DNA from: Roseiarcus sp963835885
Lineage (GTDB): Bacteria; Pseudomonadota; Alphaproteobacteria; Rhizobiales; Beijerinckiaceae
DNA: 64,000 bases
Direction: 5' to 3'
Assembly: GCA_963835885.1 (NCBI GenBank)
Contig: CAWIHF010000039.1
Coordinates: forward strand, 124,001-188,000
Positions 8,511-17,371 of this stretch are shown here, one piece after another. Position 1 is the first letter of the stretch; the number at the start of each line of letters is the position of its first letter. A program made the position numbers and the translations under genes. The notes under the pieces were generated by a model. That model saw nothing but the letters and a program-made list of their open reading frames with translations, ran no database searches and had not been told where the DNA came from.

Positions 8511-8526
8511 TTAAGGCTTGGTTAAC
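8511..8526. promoter_or_regulatory. CtrA-type box TTAA-N7-TTAAC
   Basis: TTAAGGCTTGGTTAAC matches the CtrA consensus TTAA-N7-TTAA exactly, including the trailing C. It lies 73 bases before the lipoprotein start and 112 bases upstream of uvrC on the other strand. CtrA is the master cell-cycle response regulator of alphaproteobacteria. Binding is predicted, not shown. Confidence 0.6.
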
Positions 8527-8598
8527 TGTCTTCCGAAGCTGGGATGCGAAGGGAGCGGGGAGTATTCCAGCGTGAGTCTCAATCTCGATGGAGCGTTC

Positions 8599-9135
8599 GT
8601 GTCGCGCAAGGCGTTTGCGTCCGGCGTTCTGGCGCTGCTGGCGGCGCTGGCCGCGAGCGGCTGCGTCGAGACCGCTGGCGACGTGGCGACCGGCGTCGAG
8701 GGCAGCCAACAATTCGTGCGTCGCCCGGACGCGAGCATGGCCGGCGCGACCATGGCGATCGTTTCGGTCGAGGGCGCGCCCCCTGAATTGGTCGCCCGCT
8801 TCGACCACAGCCTCGATGAGGCCGCCGCTCAACGCCAAATCGCGCTCGCTCCGCCGACATCGGCGCGCTATCTCGTGCGCGGCTATCTCAGCGCCGCCCT
8901 GGCGCGGGACGGGGCGACAGTCGATTTCGTCTGGGACGTGTTCACGCCCGACAAGCAGAGGGCGCAGCGGCTCAGCGACTCGATCGTCGTGCCGGGTTCG
9001 GGGGATAATCCCTGGGCGATGGTCAGCGAGGCGGCGCTCGACAGTATCGCAGCCAAATGCGCCGACGATCTCGCCGCCTATCTGTCGAACACGCCAGAGG
9101 CGGCCCCGGGGTCGGCGATCAGCTACGCCGAGTGA
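8599..9135 (+). CDS. Predicted outer-membrane lipoprotein of unknown function
   Basis: A 178-residue protein with a textbook lipoprotein signal peptide: VSRK, a hydrophobic core (GVLALLAALAA) and lipobox ASGC with the lipidated cysteine at residue 22. After Cys22 comes a short linker, then a mixed alpha/beta domain (ATMAIVSVEGAPPELVARF, RYLVRGYLSAAL, DFVWDVFTPDKQRAQRLSDS, DDLAAYL). The order of strands recalls lipoproteins that bind periplasmic partners, but I cannot name a family. GTG at 8599 is chosen because GGAG precedes it by five bases and because it gives a normal signal peptide; the frame is open to 8518 without one. A perfect CtrA box lies 73 bases upstream, so cell-cycle control is plausible. 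Confidence 0.75.
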   Translation: MSRKAFASGVLALLAALAASGCVETAGDVATGVEGSQQFVRRPDASMAGATMAIVSVEGAPPELVARFDHSLDEAAAQRQIALAPPTSARYLVRGYLSAALARDGATVDFVWDVFTPDKQRAQRLSDSIVVPGSGDNPWAMVSEAALDSIAAKCADDLAAYLSNTPEAAPGSAISYAE

Positions 9136-9287
9136 CGCTTCCTATCGCCTGCAGACCCCGGGCCTGAGCGGACCCCCTGTATTCTGATTGTCATGTTGTT
9201 TACGACCGGGGCGGCTGCTATGAGCCGCCGCGTCCGCGTTTTCGGAAGCGCGCGACGGGTATGCGGAGATCGGCCGTGCTCGGCAAG

Positions 9288-10223
9288 ATGAAGCTTTTGG
9301 CCGGCAATTCCAATGGCCGGCTCGCCGAGGCCATCGCGGCCTACCTGGGCGAGCCCATGACGGGCTGCCATGTCCGCCGCTTCGCCGACCTGGAAATCTT
9401 CGTCGAGATTCTCGAGAACGTACGCGGCCGAGACACTTTCATCATCCAGTCGACGTCGTATCCCGCCAACGACAATCTGATGGAGCTTCTCATCATGATC
9501 GACGCGTTGCGTCGCGCCTCCGCGCATCGCATCACGGCAGTCATCCCCTATTTCGGCTACGCCCGACAGGATCGGAAGCCCGGGCCGCGTTCGCCGATTT
9601 CGGCCAAGCTGGTCGCCAACCTGATCACCCGCGCCGGAGCGGACCGGGTGCTAACCGTCGATTTGCACGCCGGCCAGATTCAGGGCTTTTTTGACATCCC
9701 GACGGACAATCTTTTCGCCGCGCCGACCATGGTGCGCGACATTCAGTCGCGCGGCGACGCAGGCAAGAATGTGACGGTCGTCTCGCCTGACGTCGGCGGC
9801 GTCGTGCGCGCCCGGGCGCTCGCCAAGCGGCTCGACGCGCCGCTCGCGATCGTCGACAAGCGGCGCGAGCGGGCGGGCGAATCCGAAGTGATGAATATCA
9901 TCGGCGACGTCAAAGGCCGCAACTGCGTGCTGCTCGACGACATTGTCAATTCCGGCGGCACGCTCTGTAACGCCGCTGACGCGCTGCTAGCCGCCGGCGC
10001 GGCCAGCGTCTCCGCGTACATCACCCACGGCGTTCTGTCGGGCGGCGCCGTCGCCCGCATCGCCGCCTCGAAGCTCACCGAGCTTGTCCTCACCGATACA
10101 ATCGCCCCGACCGAGGCGGTGCTGGTCGCGCGCAACATCCGCGTCATCTCGATCGCCCCGCTGATCGGCGAGGCGATCGCGCGCATCGCCAAGGAAGAGA
10201 GCGTGTCCTCGCTGTTCAATTAA
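9288..10223 (+). CDS. prs: Ribose-phosphate pyrophosphokinase (PRPP synthetase)
   Basis: A 311-residue class I PRPP synthetase, which makes PRPP from ribose 5-phosphate and ATP for nucleotide, histidine and tryptophan synthesis. Visible signatures are the N-terminal MKLLAGNSN, the YFGYARQDRK loop, the Mg/ATP-binding DLHAGQIQGFFDIPTDNL and the PRPP-binding loop VLLDDIVNSGGT. The ATG at 9288 matches the usual family start; in-frame codons at 9261 (ATG) and 9276 (GTG) would add up to nine residues, and neither start has a strong ribosome site. The gene stands alone. The following nucleoside operon has its own promoter-like sequence. Confidence 0.95.
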   Translation: MKLLAGNSNGRLAEAIAAYLGEPMTGCHVRRFADLEIFVEILENVRGRDTFIIQSTSYPANDNLMELLIMIDALRRASAHRITAVIPYFGYARQDRKPGPRSPISAKLVANLITRAGADRVLTVDLHAGQIQGFFDIPTDNLFAAPTMVRDIQSRGDAGKNVTVVSPDVGGVVRARALAKRLDAPLAIVDKRRERAGESEVMNIIGDVKGRNCVLLDDIVNSGGTLCNAADALLAAGAASVSAYITHGVLSGGAVARIAASKLTELVLTDTIAPTEAVLVARNIRVISIAPLIGEAIARIAKEESVSSLFN

Positions 10224-10358
10224 GGCTTCCGGCGAGTCAGCGCCCCAGCGCGCGAAGAGAAATCCGGCGCGAAATCGGCGCTCTCGGCTTGCCCTCGCGA
10301 AATGGCCCGCATAGTCTCGGCGCGTTCGTTGGCAAGCGGTCGGAACTGGCTTGCGGCA

Positions 10359-10402
10359 TTGACAGCGCCGGCGCGAGTAGACTTATCTTGACCAATCGGT
10401 CA
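10359..10402 (+). promoter_or_regulatory. Promoter with TetR-like operator before the nucleoside operon
   Basis: A perfect -35 box TTGACA at 10359-10364 is followed, 19 bases on, by TATCTT at 10384-10389 as a weak -10. Immediately downstream is the palindrome TGACC-AATC-GGTCA at 10389-10402. GACC-N4-GGTC palindromes overlapping a start site are typical of TetR-family repressors. No TetR gene is present in the window. The BMP gene starts 61 bases after the palindrome. Function is inferred from position and symmetry. Confidence 0.45.
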
Positions 10403-10463
10403 GTTTCTTGAAGGGCATCGGGCGCGCGTCGAATTTCGGCTCTCGCCATTTCCGGAGGTCAGA

Positions 10464-11478
10464 ATGTTCGGTCGCAAATCAAGTCTCGTGACGACGGCGC
10501 TGTTGGCCGGCGCGCTGTTCGCCTCCGCCGCGGCCTGGGCGGCCGAGGTCAAGCCCGCAGTGGTTTATGACCTGGGCGGCAAGTTCGACAAATCCTTCAA
10601 CGAAGGCGTCTTCAACGGCGCGCAGAAATTCAAGAAGGACACGGGCATCAACTTCCGCGATCTCGAGATCCAGAATGACGCGCAGCGCGAGCAGGTGCTG
10701 CGCAAATTCGCCAAGGACGGCTTCTCGCCGATCATGACGGTGGGCTTCGCCTGGGCGACGGCGCTCGGCAAGGTCGCCGACGAGTTTCCCAACACCAAGT
10801 TCGCCATCATCGACGCGGTCGTCGACAAGCCGAACGTTCAGTCGATCGTGTTCAAGGAGCAGGAGGGCTCGTTCCTCGTCGGGGTCATCGCGGCCAAAGG
10901 TTTCGAAGACCGGCAAGGTCGGCTTCGTCGGCGGGATGGATATTCCCCTGATCTCGAAATTCGAGTGCGGCTACGAACAGGGCGTGAAATATGCCTCCGA
11001 CGGCAAAGACGAAGTGTTCGCCAATATGACCGGCACGACGCCCGCGGCGTGGAACGATCCGGTCAAGGGCGGAGAGCTCGCCAAGTCGCAGATCGACCGC
11101 GGCGCAGACATTGTTTACGCCGCCGCCGGCGCGACGGGACAAGGCGTGCTGAAGGCGGCTGCAGACGCCGGCAAGCTCGGAATTGGCGTCGACTCGGACC
11201 AGGACTATCTGTTCCCGGGCAAAGTCCTGACCTCCATGCTCAAGCACGTCGACGTCGCAACCTATAAATCCTTCATGGACGCCAAGAACGGCACGTGGAA
11301 GGCTGGCGTCAATTCGCTCGGCCTCAAGGACGGCGGGGTCGACTACGCGCTCGACCAATACAACAAGTCCCTGATCTCCCCGCAAGTGAAGGCTGCGGTT
11401 GACGCCGCCAAGGCCGACATCATCTCCGGCAAGATCAAGGTTCACGACTACATGACCGACAACAAGTGCCCGATGTAA
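10464..11478 (+). pseudogene. BMP/PnrA-type nucleoside-binding protein (one frame break)
   Basis: Substrate-binding lipoprotein-family protein of nucleoside ABC importers, of the Bmp/PnrA/NupN type. It opens with a Sec signal peptide (residues 1-26, cut after AWA), then VYDLGGKFDKSFNEGVFNGA, a family landmark. The first frame ends in nonsense after EGSFLVGVIAAK; the second resumes with TGKVGFVGGMDIPLISKFECG and runs to the stop. One extra A in AAA at 10896-10898 explains the break. Repair gives 337 residues, the normal family length. The family often has a lipobox; here the signal looks type I, so the protein would be free in the periplasm. First gene of the operon: ATPase, two permeases and salvage enzymes follow on the same strand. 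Confidence 0.85.
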
Positions 11479-11642
11479 GAGGCGCTTGCCAGCCCTGGGG
11501 GAGCGGTGCGTCGCATCGCTCTCTGCAATGAGGCCTGAGGAAACAGAACCCGCAGAAGCCCATCATGCCGAGCAGCGCCGCCGCGCAGGCGGCGCGTCTT
11601 GGCGCAAGAGGGCGTCGCCGAACTGAACGTCTGGGGAAGCGC

Positions 11643-13188
11643 GTGACCACCGAGGCCGGCAAAGCCCCTCCCGCGATCGAGCTCATCGGCATCGACAAGA
11701 GCTTCGGTCCGGTTCACGCCAACAACAACGTCAATCTTGTCGTCGAGCGCGGCGTCATCCATGGCATCGTCGGCGAGAACGGCGCCGGCAAGTCGACCCT
11801 GATGTCGATTCTCTACGGCTTCTACGAGGCCGACGCCGGCGAAATCCGGGTCAACGGCAAGCCGGTCAGGATCCTCTCGCCGCGCGAAGCGATCGACCAC
11901 GGCATCGGCATGGTGCATCAGCATTTCATGTTGGTGCCGCCGCTCAGCGTCCTCGAAAACGTGATGCTGGGCGCGGAGGGCGGGCCGCTGCTCGCCGGAG
12001 GCGCTGGCGCGATTCGCAAGCAGCTCGCCGAACTCGCGAGAGAGTACGGACTCGAAGTCGATCCCGACGCCATCGTCGGCGAACTGTCGGTCGGGTTGCA
12101 GCAGCGGGTCGAGATCCTGAAGGCCCTCGTGCGCGGCGCCGAAATCCTGGTGCTCGACGAGCCGACCGCGGTCCTGACGCCCGCCGAGGCCGATCAGCTC
12201 TTCGAGATGTTGCGGGTGCTGAGGGGCGAGCACAAGACCATCATCTTCATCACCCACAAGCTGCGTGAGATCATGGCCCTTACCGACCGAGTCTCCGTGA
12301 TGCGGCGCGGCGAGATGGTCGCGACCTTCGACACGGCGAAGACCTCACCGCCCGAACTCGCCGACGCGATGGTCGGGCGCAAGGTCATTCTCAAGATCGA
12401 GAAGAAAGCTGCGCATCCGGGCGAAATCGCGCTGGAGGCGCGGCATCTGGTCGTGCGCGACGATCGCGGCGTCGTGCGCGTCGACGGCGTCTCTTTCATC
12501 CTCAGGGAAGGGGAAATCCTCGGCGTCGCGGGCGTCGCCGGCAACGGGCAGTCTGAGCTTCTCGAGGCCCTCGCCGGCATCCGTCCGTTCAGCGACGGCG
12601 CGATCCTCGTCGAGGGCGAAGCCCTGCCCCCGGCGAAGCGCAATCCGCGCCTGGAGCGCCTGATGGGGATCGGCCACGTGCCGGAGGATCGGCACCGCGT
12701 CGGCCTCATCATGCCGTTCGAGGCGTGCGAAAGCGCAATGCTCGGCTTCCATCACGAGAAGCTATACGGCAAGGGCGTGCTCTACGATCGCAGGGCGATC
12801 ATCGCCGACGCCGAGCGAAAGATGGAGGCCTTCGACGTCAGGCCGCGCGCGCCCTTGCTCAAGACCGTCAAATTTCTCGGGCGGCAACCAGCAAAAAATC
12901 GTGCTCGCCCGCGAGATAGAGCGCAATCCGAAAATCCTGCTGGTCGGCCAGCCGACGCGGGGCGTCGACATCGGCGCGATCGAATTCATCCACATGCGGA
13001 TCGTCGCCCAGCGCGACGCGGGCAAGGCGGTGCTGCTCGTTTCGGTCGAACTCGACGAAATCTTCGCCCTCAGCGACCGGATCATCGTCTTGTGCGGCGG
13101 GCGCATCACCGGCGAGAGAAATCCCACGGACACCAACGCCCAGGACCTTGGCCTGCTGATGGCCGGCGTTAACGAGCGCGCGGCATGA
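11643..13188 (+). pseudogene. Nucleoside ABC importer ATPase, two ABC domains (one frame break)
   Basis: A tandem-cassette ATPase of the NupO/BmpB/RbsA type that energises the BMP importer. Cassette 1 has GENGAGKST, the degenerate signature LSVGLQQR and DEPTAVL. Cassette 2 has GVAGNGQSE, a Walker A in which lysine is replaced by glutamine as is usual for the second domain of this family, then HVPEDRHRVG. One extra T in TTT at 12873-12875 spoils the second signature; the downstream frame supplies GGNQQKIVLAREIERNPKIL and continues to the stop. Repair gives 514 residues. GTG at 11643 is chosen: GGGGA precedes it by five bases, and the 26 extra residues from 11565 have no homology. It overlaps the next gene by four bases (ATGA). 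Confidence 0.85.
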
Positions 13189-14299
13189 GCGCGCCCGCGA
13201 AACCCCTGCCTGCGTGGGCCGACGTCGCGCTGATTCCGCTGGTCAACGTCGCCGCCGCCTTCATCATTTCCGGTTTCGTCGTGCTCGCGATCGGCGAGAA
13301 TCCGCTCGAGGCGGTGAAGATCCTGATCGCCGGCGCACTCGGCGACCTCGAGGGCATCGGCTTTACGCTTTACTACGCGACGAGCTTCATCTTTACCGGC
13401 CTCGCGGTCGCGATTTGCTTCCACGCCGGGCTCTTCAACATTGGCGTCGATGGCCAGGCCTATATCGCCGGCCTCGGGGCTGCGCTTGTCGCTCTTCACC
13501 TGGGCTTCTTGTTTCCCGGCTATTCGCTGGTCGTCGCCGCGATCATCGCCGCGGCGCTGTTCGGCGCGGCGTTCGCGGCGATTCCCGGCTATCTGCAGGC
13601 CTACCGCGACAGCCACATCGTCATCACGACGATCATGTTCAATTACATCGCCTCCGCCATCATGGGCTATCTGCTGGTCGACGTGCTGCGCATGCCCGGT
13701 CAGATGAACGCTGAGACGCCCGGCTTTCCCGAAACCGGCAGGGTGCCGCAATTCCATGAGCTGCTCGCGCGGATCGGCGTCCATTGGCCGGTGACGCCTT
13801 TCAATCTTTCATTCCTGTTGGCGCTCGCCGCCGCGTGCGGCCGTCTGGCTGCTGATTTGGCGCACGCGGCTCGGCTATGAGATCCGCGCCGTCGGCGCCA
13901 ACCCGGCGGCCTCGATTTATGGCGGCATTTCGCCCGCTCGGGTCGACGATCGTGACGACGCTGCTGTCGGGCGCGCTCGCCGGCGGCCTCGCGGTCAATG
14001 TGATCCTCGGAGAGGAGCATCGCCTCATCCTCGAATATACCGCCGGCTTCGGCTTCGTCGGCATCGCGGTCGCGTTGATGGGACGCGCCCATCCGGTCGG
14101 CATCATTCTCGCCGCGATCCTGTTCGGCATACTCTACCAGGGCGGCGCGGAACTCGCCTTCGAGAAACCAAAGATCAGCCGCGACATGATCATTGTCATC
14201 CAGGGCCTGGTGGTGCTGTTCGCGGGCGCGCTGGAGCACATGTTCCGCAGCCCGGTCGCGACCCTGCTCGCCCGACGCACGACACAGCCGCCGATCTGA
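13185..14299 (+). pseudogene. Nucleoside ABC importer permease, NupP-like (two frame breaks)
   Basis: Multi-spanning inner-membrane permease of the BPD_transp_2 type. Landmarks are HAGLFNIGVDGQAYIAGLGA and, after the first break, TRLGYEIRAVGANPAASIYG, the cytoplasmic loop that contacts the ATPase. Three reading frames are needed: break 1 near 13831-13842 (GCGTGCGGCC) and break 2 near 13937-13946 (GGGTCGACG), each consistent with one extra base. Repair gives 370 residues with about nine membrane segments. It overlaps the ATPase stop and is followed 12 bases later by the second permease. The two permeases form the heterodimeric channel. Confidence 0.8.
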
Positions 14300-14311
14300 G
14301 GGGCCGAATTC

Positions 14312-15285
14312 GTGGATCTCTTCAACGCCTTCATCGTCGTCTTCGATTCAGGCATCCGGCTCGGCACGCCCCTGATCCTTGCTTGCCTGGCCGGCCTGTG
14401 GTCGGAGCGCTCGGGCGTGGTCGACATCGCCCTCGAGGGCAAGATGCTGGTCGGCGCCTTCGCCTCCGCGGCGGGCGCGGCGTTCACCGGAAACGTCTGG
14501 GCGGGGTTGCTCGCGGGCGTGGTCGCGACCGTCGCCGTTTCGCTCGTTCACGGCTACGCCTCGATCGATCAACGCGCCAATCAGATCGTCTCCGGCACCG
14601 CGATCAACATGGTCGCCGCCGGCCTGACCGCGTTGATCGGCAACGCGATCTGGTCGCAGGGCGGACGCACGCCGGAACTGCCCTCGAGCGCCCAGTTCGG
14701 CGCGATCAAGCTGCCATTCGTCGACGCGATCGGGGCCGTTCCGATCTTCGGGCCCCATCTACCAGGATTTGATTTCCGGCCACGACCTCGTCACCTACAT
14801 CGCTTTCCTGGTGGTGCCGCTGACCTATTGGGCGCTCTACAGCACCCGCTTCGGGCTGCAGGCTGCGTGCGGTCGGCGAGAACCCGGCCGCCGTCGACAC
14901 CGCCGGCATTTCGGTGCGCGGGTTGCGCTATAGCGCGGTGATGATCTGCGGCGTGCTGGTTGGACTGGCGGGCGTCTATCTGGTTTTGTCGCAGGCTGCC
15001 TATTTCCAGCCGAACATGAGCGCTGGCAAGGGGTTTATCGCCCTCGCCGCGCTCGTCTTCGCCAAGTGGCGGCCCTGGCCGGCGCTGGCCACTTGCCTGC
15101 TGTTCGGCTTTCTCGATGCCGTCGCCATCCGCCTGCAGGGCGTCGAGCTGCCTGTCATCGGACCGGTTCCGGTGCAGGCGATCGAAGCCCTGCCTTATGT
15201 TCTGACGGTCATCCTGCTCGCCGGATTCATCGGCAAGGCGATTCCGCCGAGGGCGTCGGGGATTCCCTATGTCAAAGAGCGCTGA
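14312..15285 (+). pseudogene. Nucleoside ABC importer permease, NupQ-like (two frame breaks)
   Basis: Second BPD_transp_2 permease. It opens with GTG at 14312 after GAGGGG, then LGTPLILACLAGLWSERSGV and VDIALEGKMLVGAF, the family's substrate-side signature. Two breaks are visible: an extra C in CCCC at 14754-14757 (IFGPIYQDL is restored by removing it) and an extra A at about 14860 in CTGCAGGCTGCG (restoring LRAVGENPAAVDTAG). Repair gives 323 residues with eight or nine membrane segments. The last 17 bases overlap the cytidine deaminase start, which indicates translational coupling of uptake and salvage. Confidence 0.8.
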
Positions 15286-15682
15286 CCCGATCGCCGAACT
15301 TTTCGACGCGGCCAAGGCCGCGCAGGCGAACGCCTACGCTCCTTACTCGCGCTTCAAGGTCGGCGCGGCGCTGCGCACGCCGGAGGGCGCGGTCTATTCC
15401 GGCGGCAACGTCGAGAACGCGGCCTATCCCGAGGGCGTCTGCGCCGAGACCAGCGCCATTTCCGCCATGGCGCGGGCGGGCGGGCGGCGCATCGCCGAAA
15501 TCTGCGTCGTCGGCGACGGCGAGGCGCTCTGCACGCCGTGCGGCGGCTGCCGCCAGCGCATCCGCGAATTCGCCGACGCCGCGACCATCATCCACATCGC
15601 CGGACCCGAGGGCGTGCGTGCGACGTTCAGGCTGAGCGCGCTGTTGCCGGAATCGTTCGGGCCGGGGCATCTGCCGGGTTGA
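15269..15682 (+). CDS. cdd: Cytidine deaminase
   Basis: A 137-residue tetrameric-type cytidine deaminase, which converts cytidine and deoxycytidine to uridine and deoxyuridine. Zinc ligands and the catalytic glutamate are visible: VCAETSAI gives Cys and Glu (the small form uses Cys where the large form has His), and CTPCGGCRQ gives the two remaining cysteines. Substrate-side residues SRFKVGAAL and GGNVENAAYPEG are intact. The start overlaps the upstream permease end by 17 bases. It supplies uridine and deoxyuridine to the phosphorylases encoded 0.9-1.7 kb downstream. The frame is intact. Confidence 0.95.
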   Translation: MSKSADPIAELFDAAKAAQANAYAPYSRFKVGAALRTPEGAVYSGGNVENAAYPEGVCAETSAISAMARAGGRRIAEICVVGDGEALCTPCGGCRQRIREFADAATIIHIAGPEGVRATFRLSALLPESFGPGHLPG

Positions 15683-15748
15683 CCGGTGTCGGGCGAAAGT
15701 CAATATCCCACGGCGAAGCCGGCTTTAAGGTCCGCATTCAGATGCGCG

Positions 15749-15777
15749 TTGACGATTATATAAAATCTCTATATCTG
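15749..15777 (+). promoter_or_regulatory. Candidate promoter of the toxin-antitoxin pair
   Basis: TTGACG at 15749-15754 and TATCTG at 15772-15777 are separated by 17 bases, in an AT-rich patch that stands out from the surroundings. The toxin GTG at 15785 follows so closely that the transcript would be nearly leaderless. Hexamer matches are partial. Confidence 0.35.
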
Positions 15778-15784
15778 GGTTCCG

Positions 15785-16034
15785 GTGAAGAGGATCACCT
15801 TGCTCGATCCTGCGGTCGCTGCGATGGGCAAACATCGCAATATGGCCAAACGGATCGCGGACAAGCTGGCCGCTTACGCGGAAGATCCGGCCTCGCTCGC
15901 CAATCAGGTCACCGCGCTTCGTGGACGATCCGTGAAACGATTGGGTGTCGGAGGCTTTCAGAGTCCTCTTCGAGGAAACTGCGGCCGAGATTATTGTTAC
16001 CGAAATCGGGCCGCGTGGCTCGATCTACAAGTGA
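15785..16034 (+). pseudogene. RelE/HigB-like toxin (one frame break)
   Basis: Small RelE/ParE-superfamily toxin, likely a ribosome-dependent mRNA interferase. The first frame gives VKRITLLDPAVAAMGKHRN, then DKLAAYAEDPASLANQVTAL and RGRSVKRLGVGGF; the second gives RVLFEETAAEIIVTEIGPRG ending SIYK. LxGR, LRVGxxRVxF and IGPRGxxY are the core motifs of this toxin class. One extra T in TTT at 15956-15958 breaks the frame; repair gives 82 residues, the normal size. The stop is 14 bases before the antitoxin. Toxin first, antitoxin second is the HigBA order. If the break were real, the antitoxin would be an orphan. Confidence 0.75.
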
Positions 16035-16048
16035 ACGGAGCTTAGGCC

Positions 16049-16498
16049 GTGTCCGCCAAATTCGTAGTTACGCCCGGCGGCGAGAAATTGGCGATCCTGC
16101 CTGCCGAGGAATACGAAGATATGTGCGATGCGCTGATCCATGATCAGGCGATGGCCGAGTATCGCGCGGGCCGCGTGGGCGCGCTGAGCCTCGACGAGGC
16201 TCAGGCCCTCCTGGCGGCGCCGACACCGCTCGCGTTCTGGCGAGCCAAGCGCGGCATGACCCAAGCCGCGCTGGCCAAGGCCGCGCATACGACGCAGCCT
16301 CATGTCGCCGATCTCGAATCCGGCAAGCACGGCGGGTCGCTCGAGGTCATGGCGCGCATCGCCAAGGCGCTGAACATTCCGGTCGATAGCCTGATCGCAG
16401 AGGACAAGGCCGCCACGTTCGCCAAGAGCAGGGAGAACTTCCAACACCTCAGGGGCGATAGGCTTGTCAAACATTCGTCCATCGCCAAGACCGAGTGA
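16049..16498 (+). CDS. HigA-like XRE-family antitoxin
   Basis: A 149-residue protein with a Cro/C1-type helix-turn-helix (RAKRGMTQAALAKAAHTTQP, ESGKHGGSLEVMARIAKAL) in its second half. The N-terminal 65 residues (SAKFVVTPGGEKLAILPAEE) resemble the Phd/DUF-type neck found in antitoxins paired with RelE-like toxins. GTG at 16049 has GGAG eight bases upstream. The C-terminal 30 residues after NIPVDSLIAED are a tail not usual for HigA. Antitoxins of this type bind the toxin and repress their own promoter. The pair sits inside the nucleoside operon between cdd and the phosphorylase gene, so it probably inserted there. Confidence 0.75.
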   Translation: MSAKFVVTPGGEKLAILPAEEYEDMCDALIHDQAMAEYRAGRVGALSLDEAQALLAAPTPLAFWRAKRGMTQAALAKAAHTTQPHVADLESGKHGGSLEVMARIAKALNIPVDSLIAEDKAATFAKSRENFQHLRGDRLVKHSSIAKTE

Positions 16499-16549
16499 AG
16501 CGCGTCAACAATTCCGATCCGTCTGCCGGTGAAGAGGCGAGGGGAACCC

Positions 16550-17371
16550 ATGGACGTGAATTCGGATCCGGCGGTCGCCGAACTCAAGAGCCGAGGCGTC
16601 GAATCGTTGCCTCCGCTCGCCATCGTCCTCGGCACCGGCCTCGGTCCGTTCGCCGACGAGGCGCAGGGGGCGACGGCGATCTCCTACGCCGACATTCCCG
16701 GCTTTCCGCAGCCCAGCGTCGTCGGTCACGCCGGGCGCCTCGTCATCGGGACGATCGAGGGCCGGCAAGTCGCGCTGTTCCAGGGCCGCGGCCACTATTA
16801 CGAGCGAGGCGACGCGGGCGCGATGCGCGTCGCGATCGAAACCTTCCGCGCTCTCGGCGGCGAGACGCTTCTCCTGACCAACGCCGCAGGGGGACTCAAC
16901 AAGGAATGGCCGCCGCCGGCGCTCGTCGCAATCACTGACCACATCAATTTCGCCGGAACCAATCCGCTGATCGGCGCAACCGGCGCGGAGCGCTTCGTGC
17001 CGCTGACCCGCGCTTACGACCCCGACCTCATCGCCGCCCTGCACGAGGCGGCGCGCGTCTCCGAAATCGCGCTGCATGAAGGGGTCTACATGTGGTTCTC
17101 GGGACCAAGCTTCGAGACGCCTGCCGAAATTCGCGCGGCGCGCATCCTCGGGGCCGACCTCGTCGGCATGTCGACTGTGCCGGAAGTGATTCTCGCGCGC
17201 CATTGCGGGCTCCGCTGCGCGGCCGTCTCGGTCGTCACCAACTATGCCGCGGGCCTCGCCGGCGGCGATCCGAGTCACGACGAGACGCAGGAATACGCGC
17301 GGCTCGCCGCCGATCAGTTCAAGCGCCTGCTGCGCGCATTCATCCGTTCCGGTGAAGCGGAAAACGCGTGA
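16550..17371 (+). CDS. punA: Purine nucleoside phosphorylase (trimeric type)
   Basis: A 273-residue phosphorylase that splits purine ribo- and deoxyribonucleosides with phosphate to base and (deoxy)ribose 1-phosphate. Family motifs are IVLGTGLGPF, VVGHAGRLVIG, the phosphate-site FQGRGHYYERGD, LLLTNAAGGLN and the base-site GPSFETPAEIRAARILGADL ending VGMSTVPE. The ATG at 16550 is chosen for its GAGGGG ribosome site; the upstream GTG lacks one. It overlaps deoA by four bases, so the two phosphorylases are translationally coupled. The frame is intact. Confidence 0.93.
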   Translation: MDVNSDPAVAELKSRGVESLPPLAIVLGTGLGPFADEAQGATAISYADIPGFPQPSVVGHAGRLVIGTIEGRQVALFQGRGHYYERGDAGAMRVAIETFRALGGETLLLTNAAGGLNKEWPPPALVAITDHINFAGTNPLIGATGAERFVPLTRAYDPDLIAALHEAARVSEIALHEGVYMWFSGPSFETPAEIRAARILGADLVGMSTVPEVILARHCGLRCAAVSVVTNYAAGLAGGDPSHDETQEYARLAADQFKRLLRAFIRSGEAENA

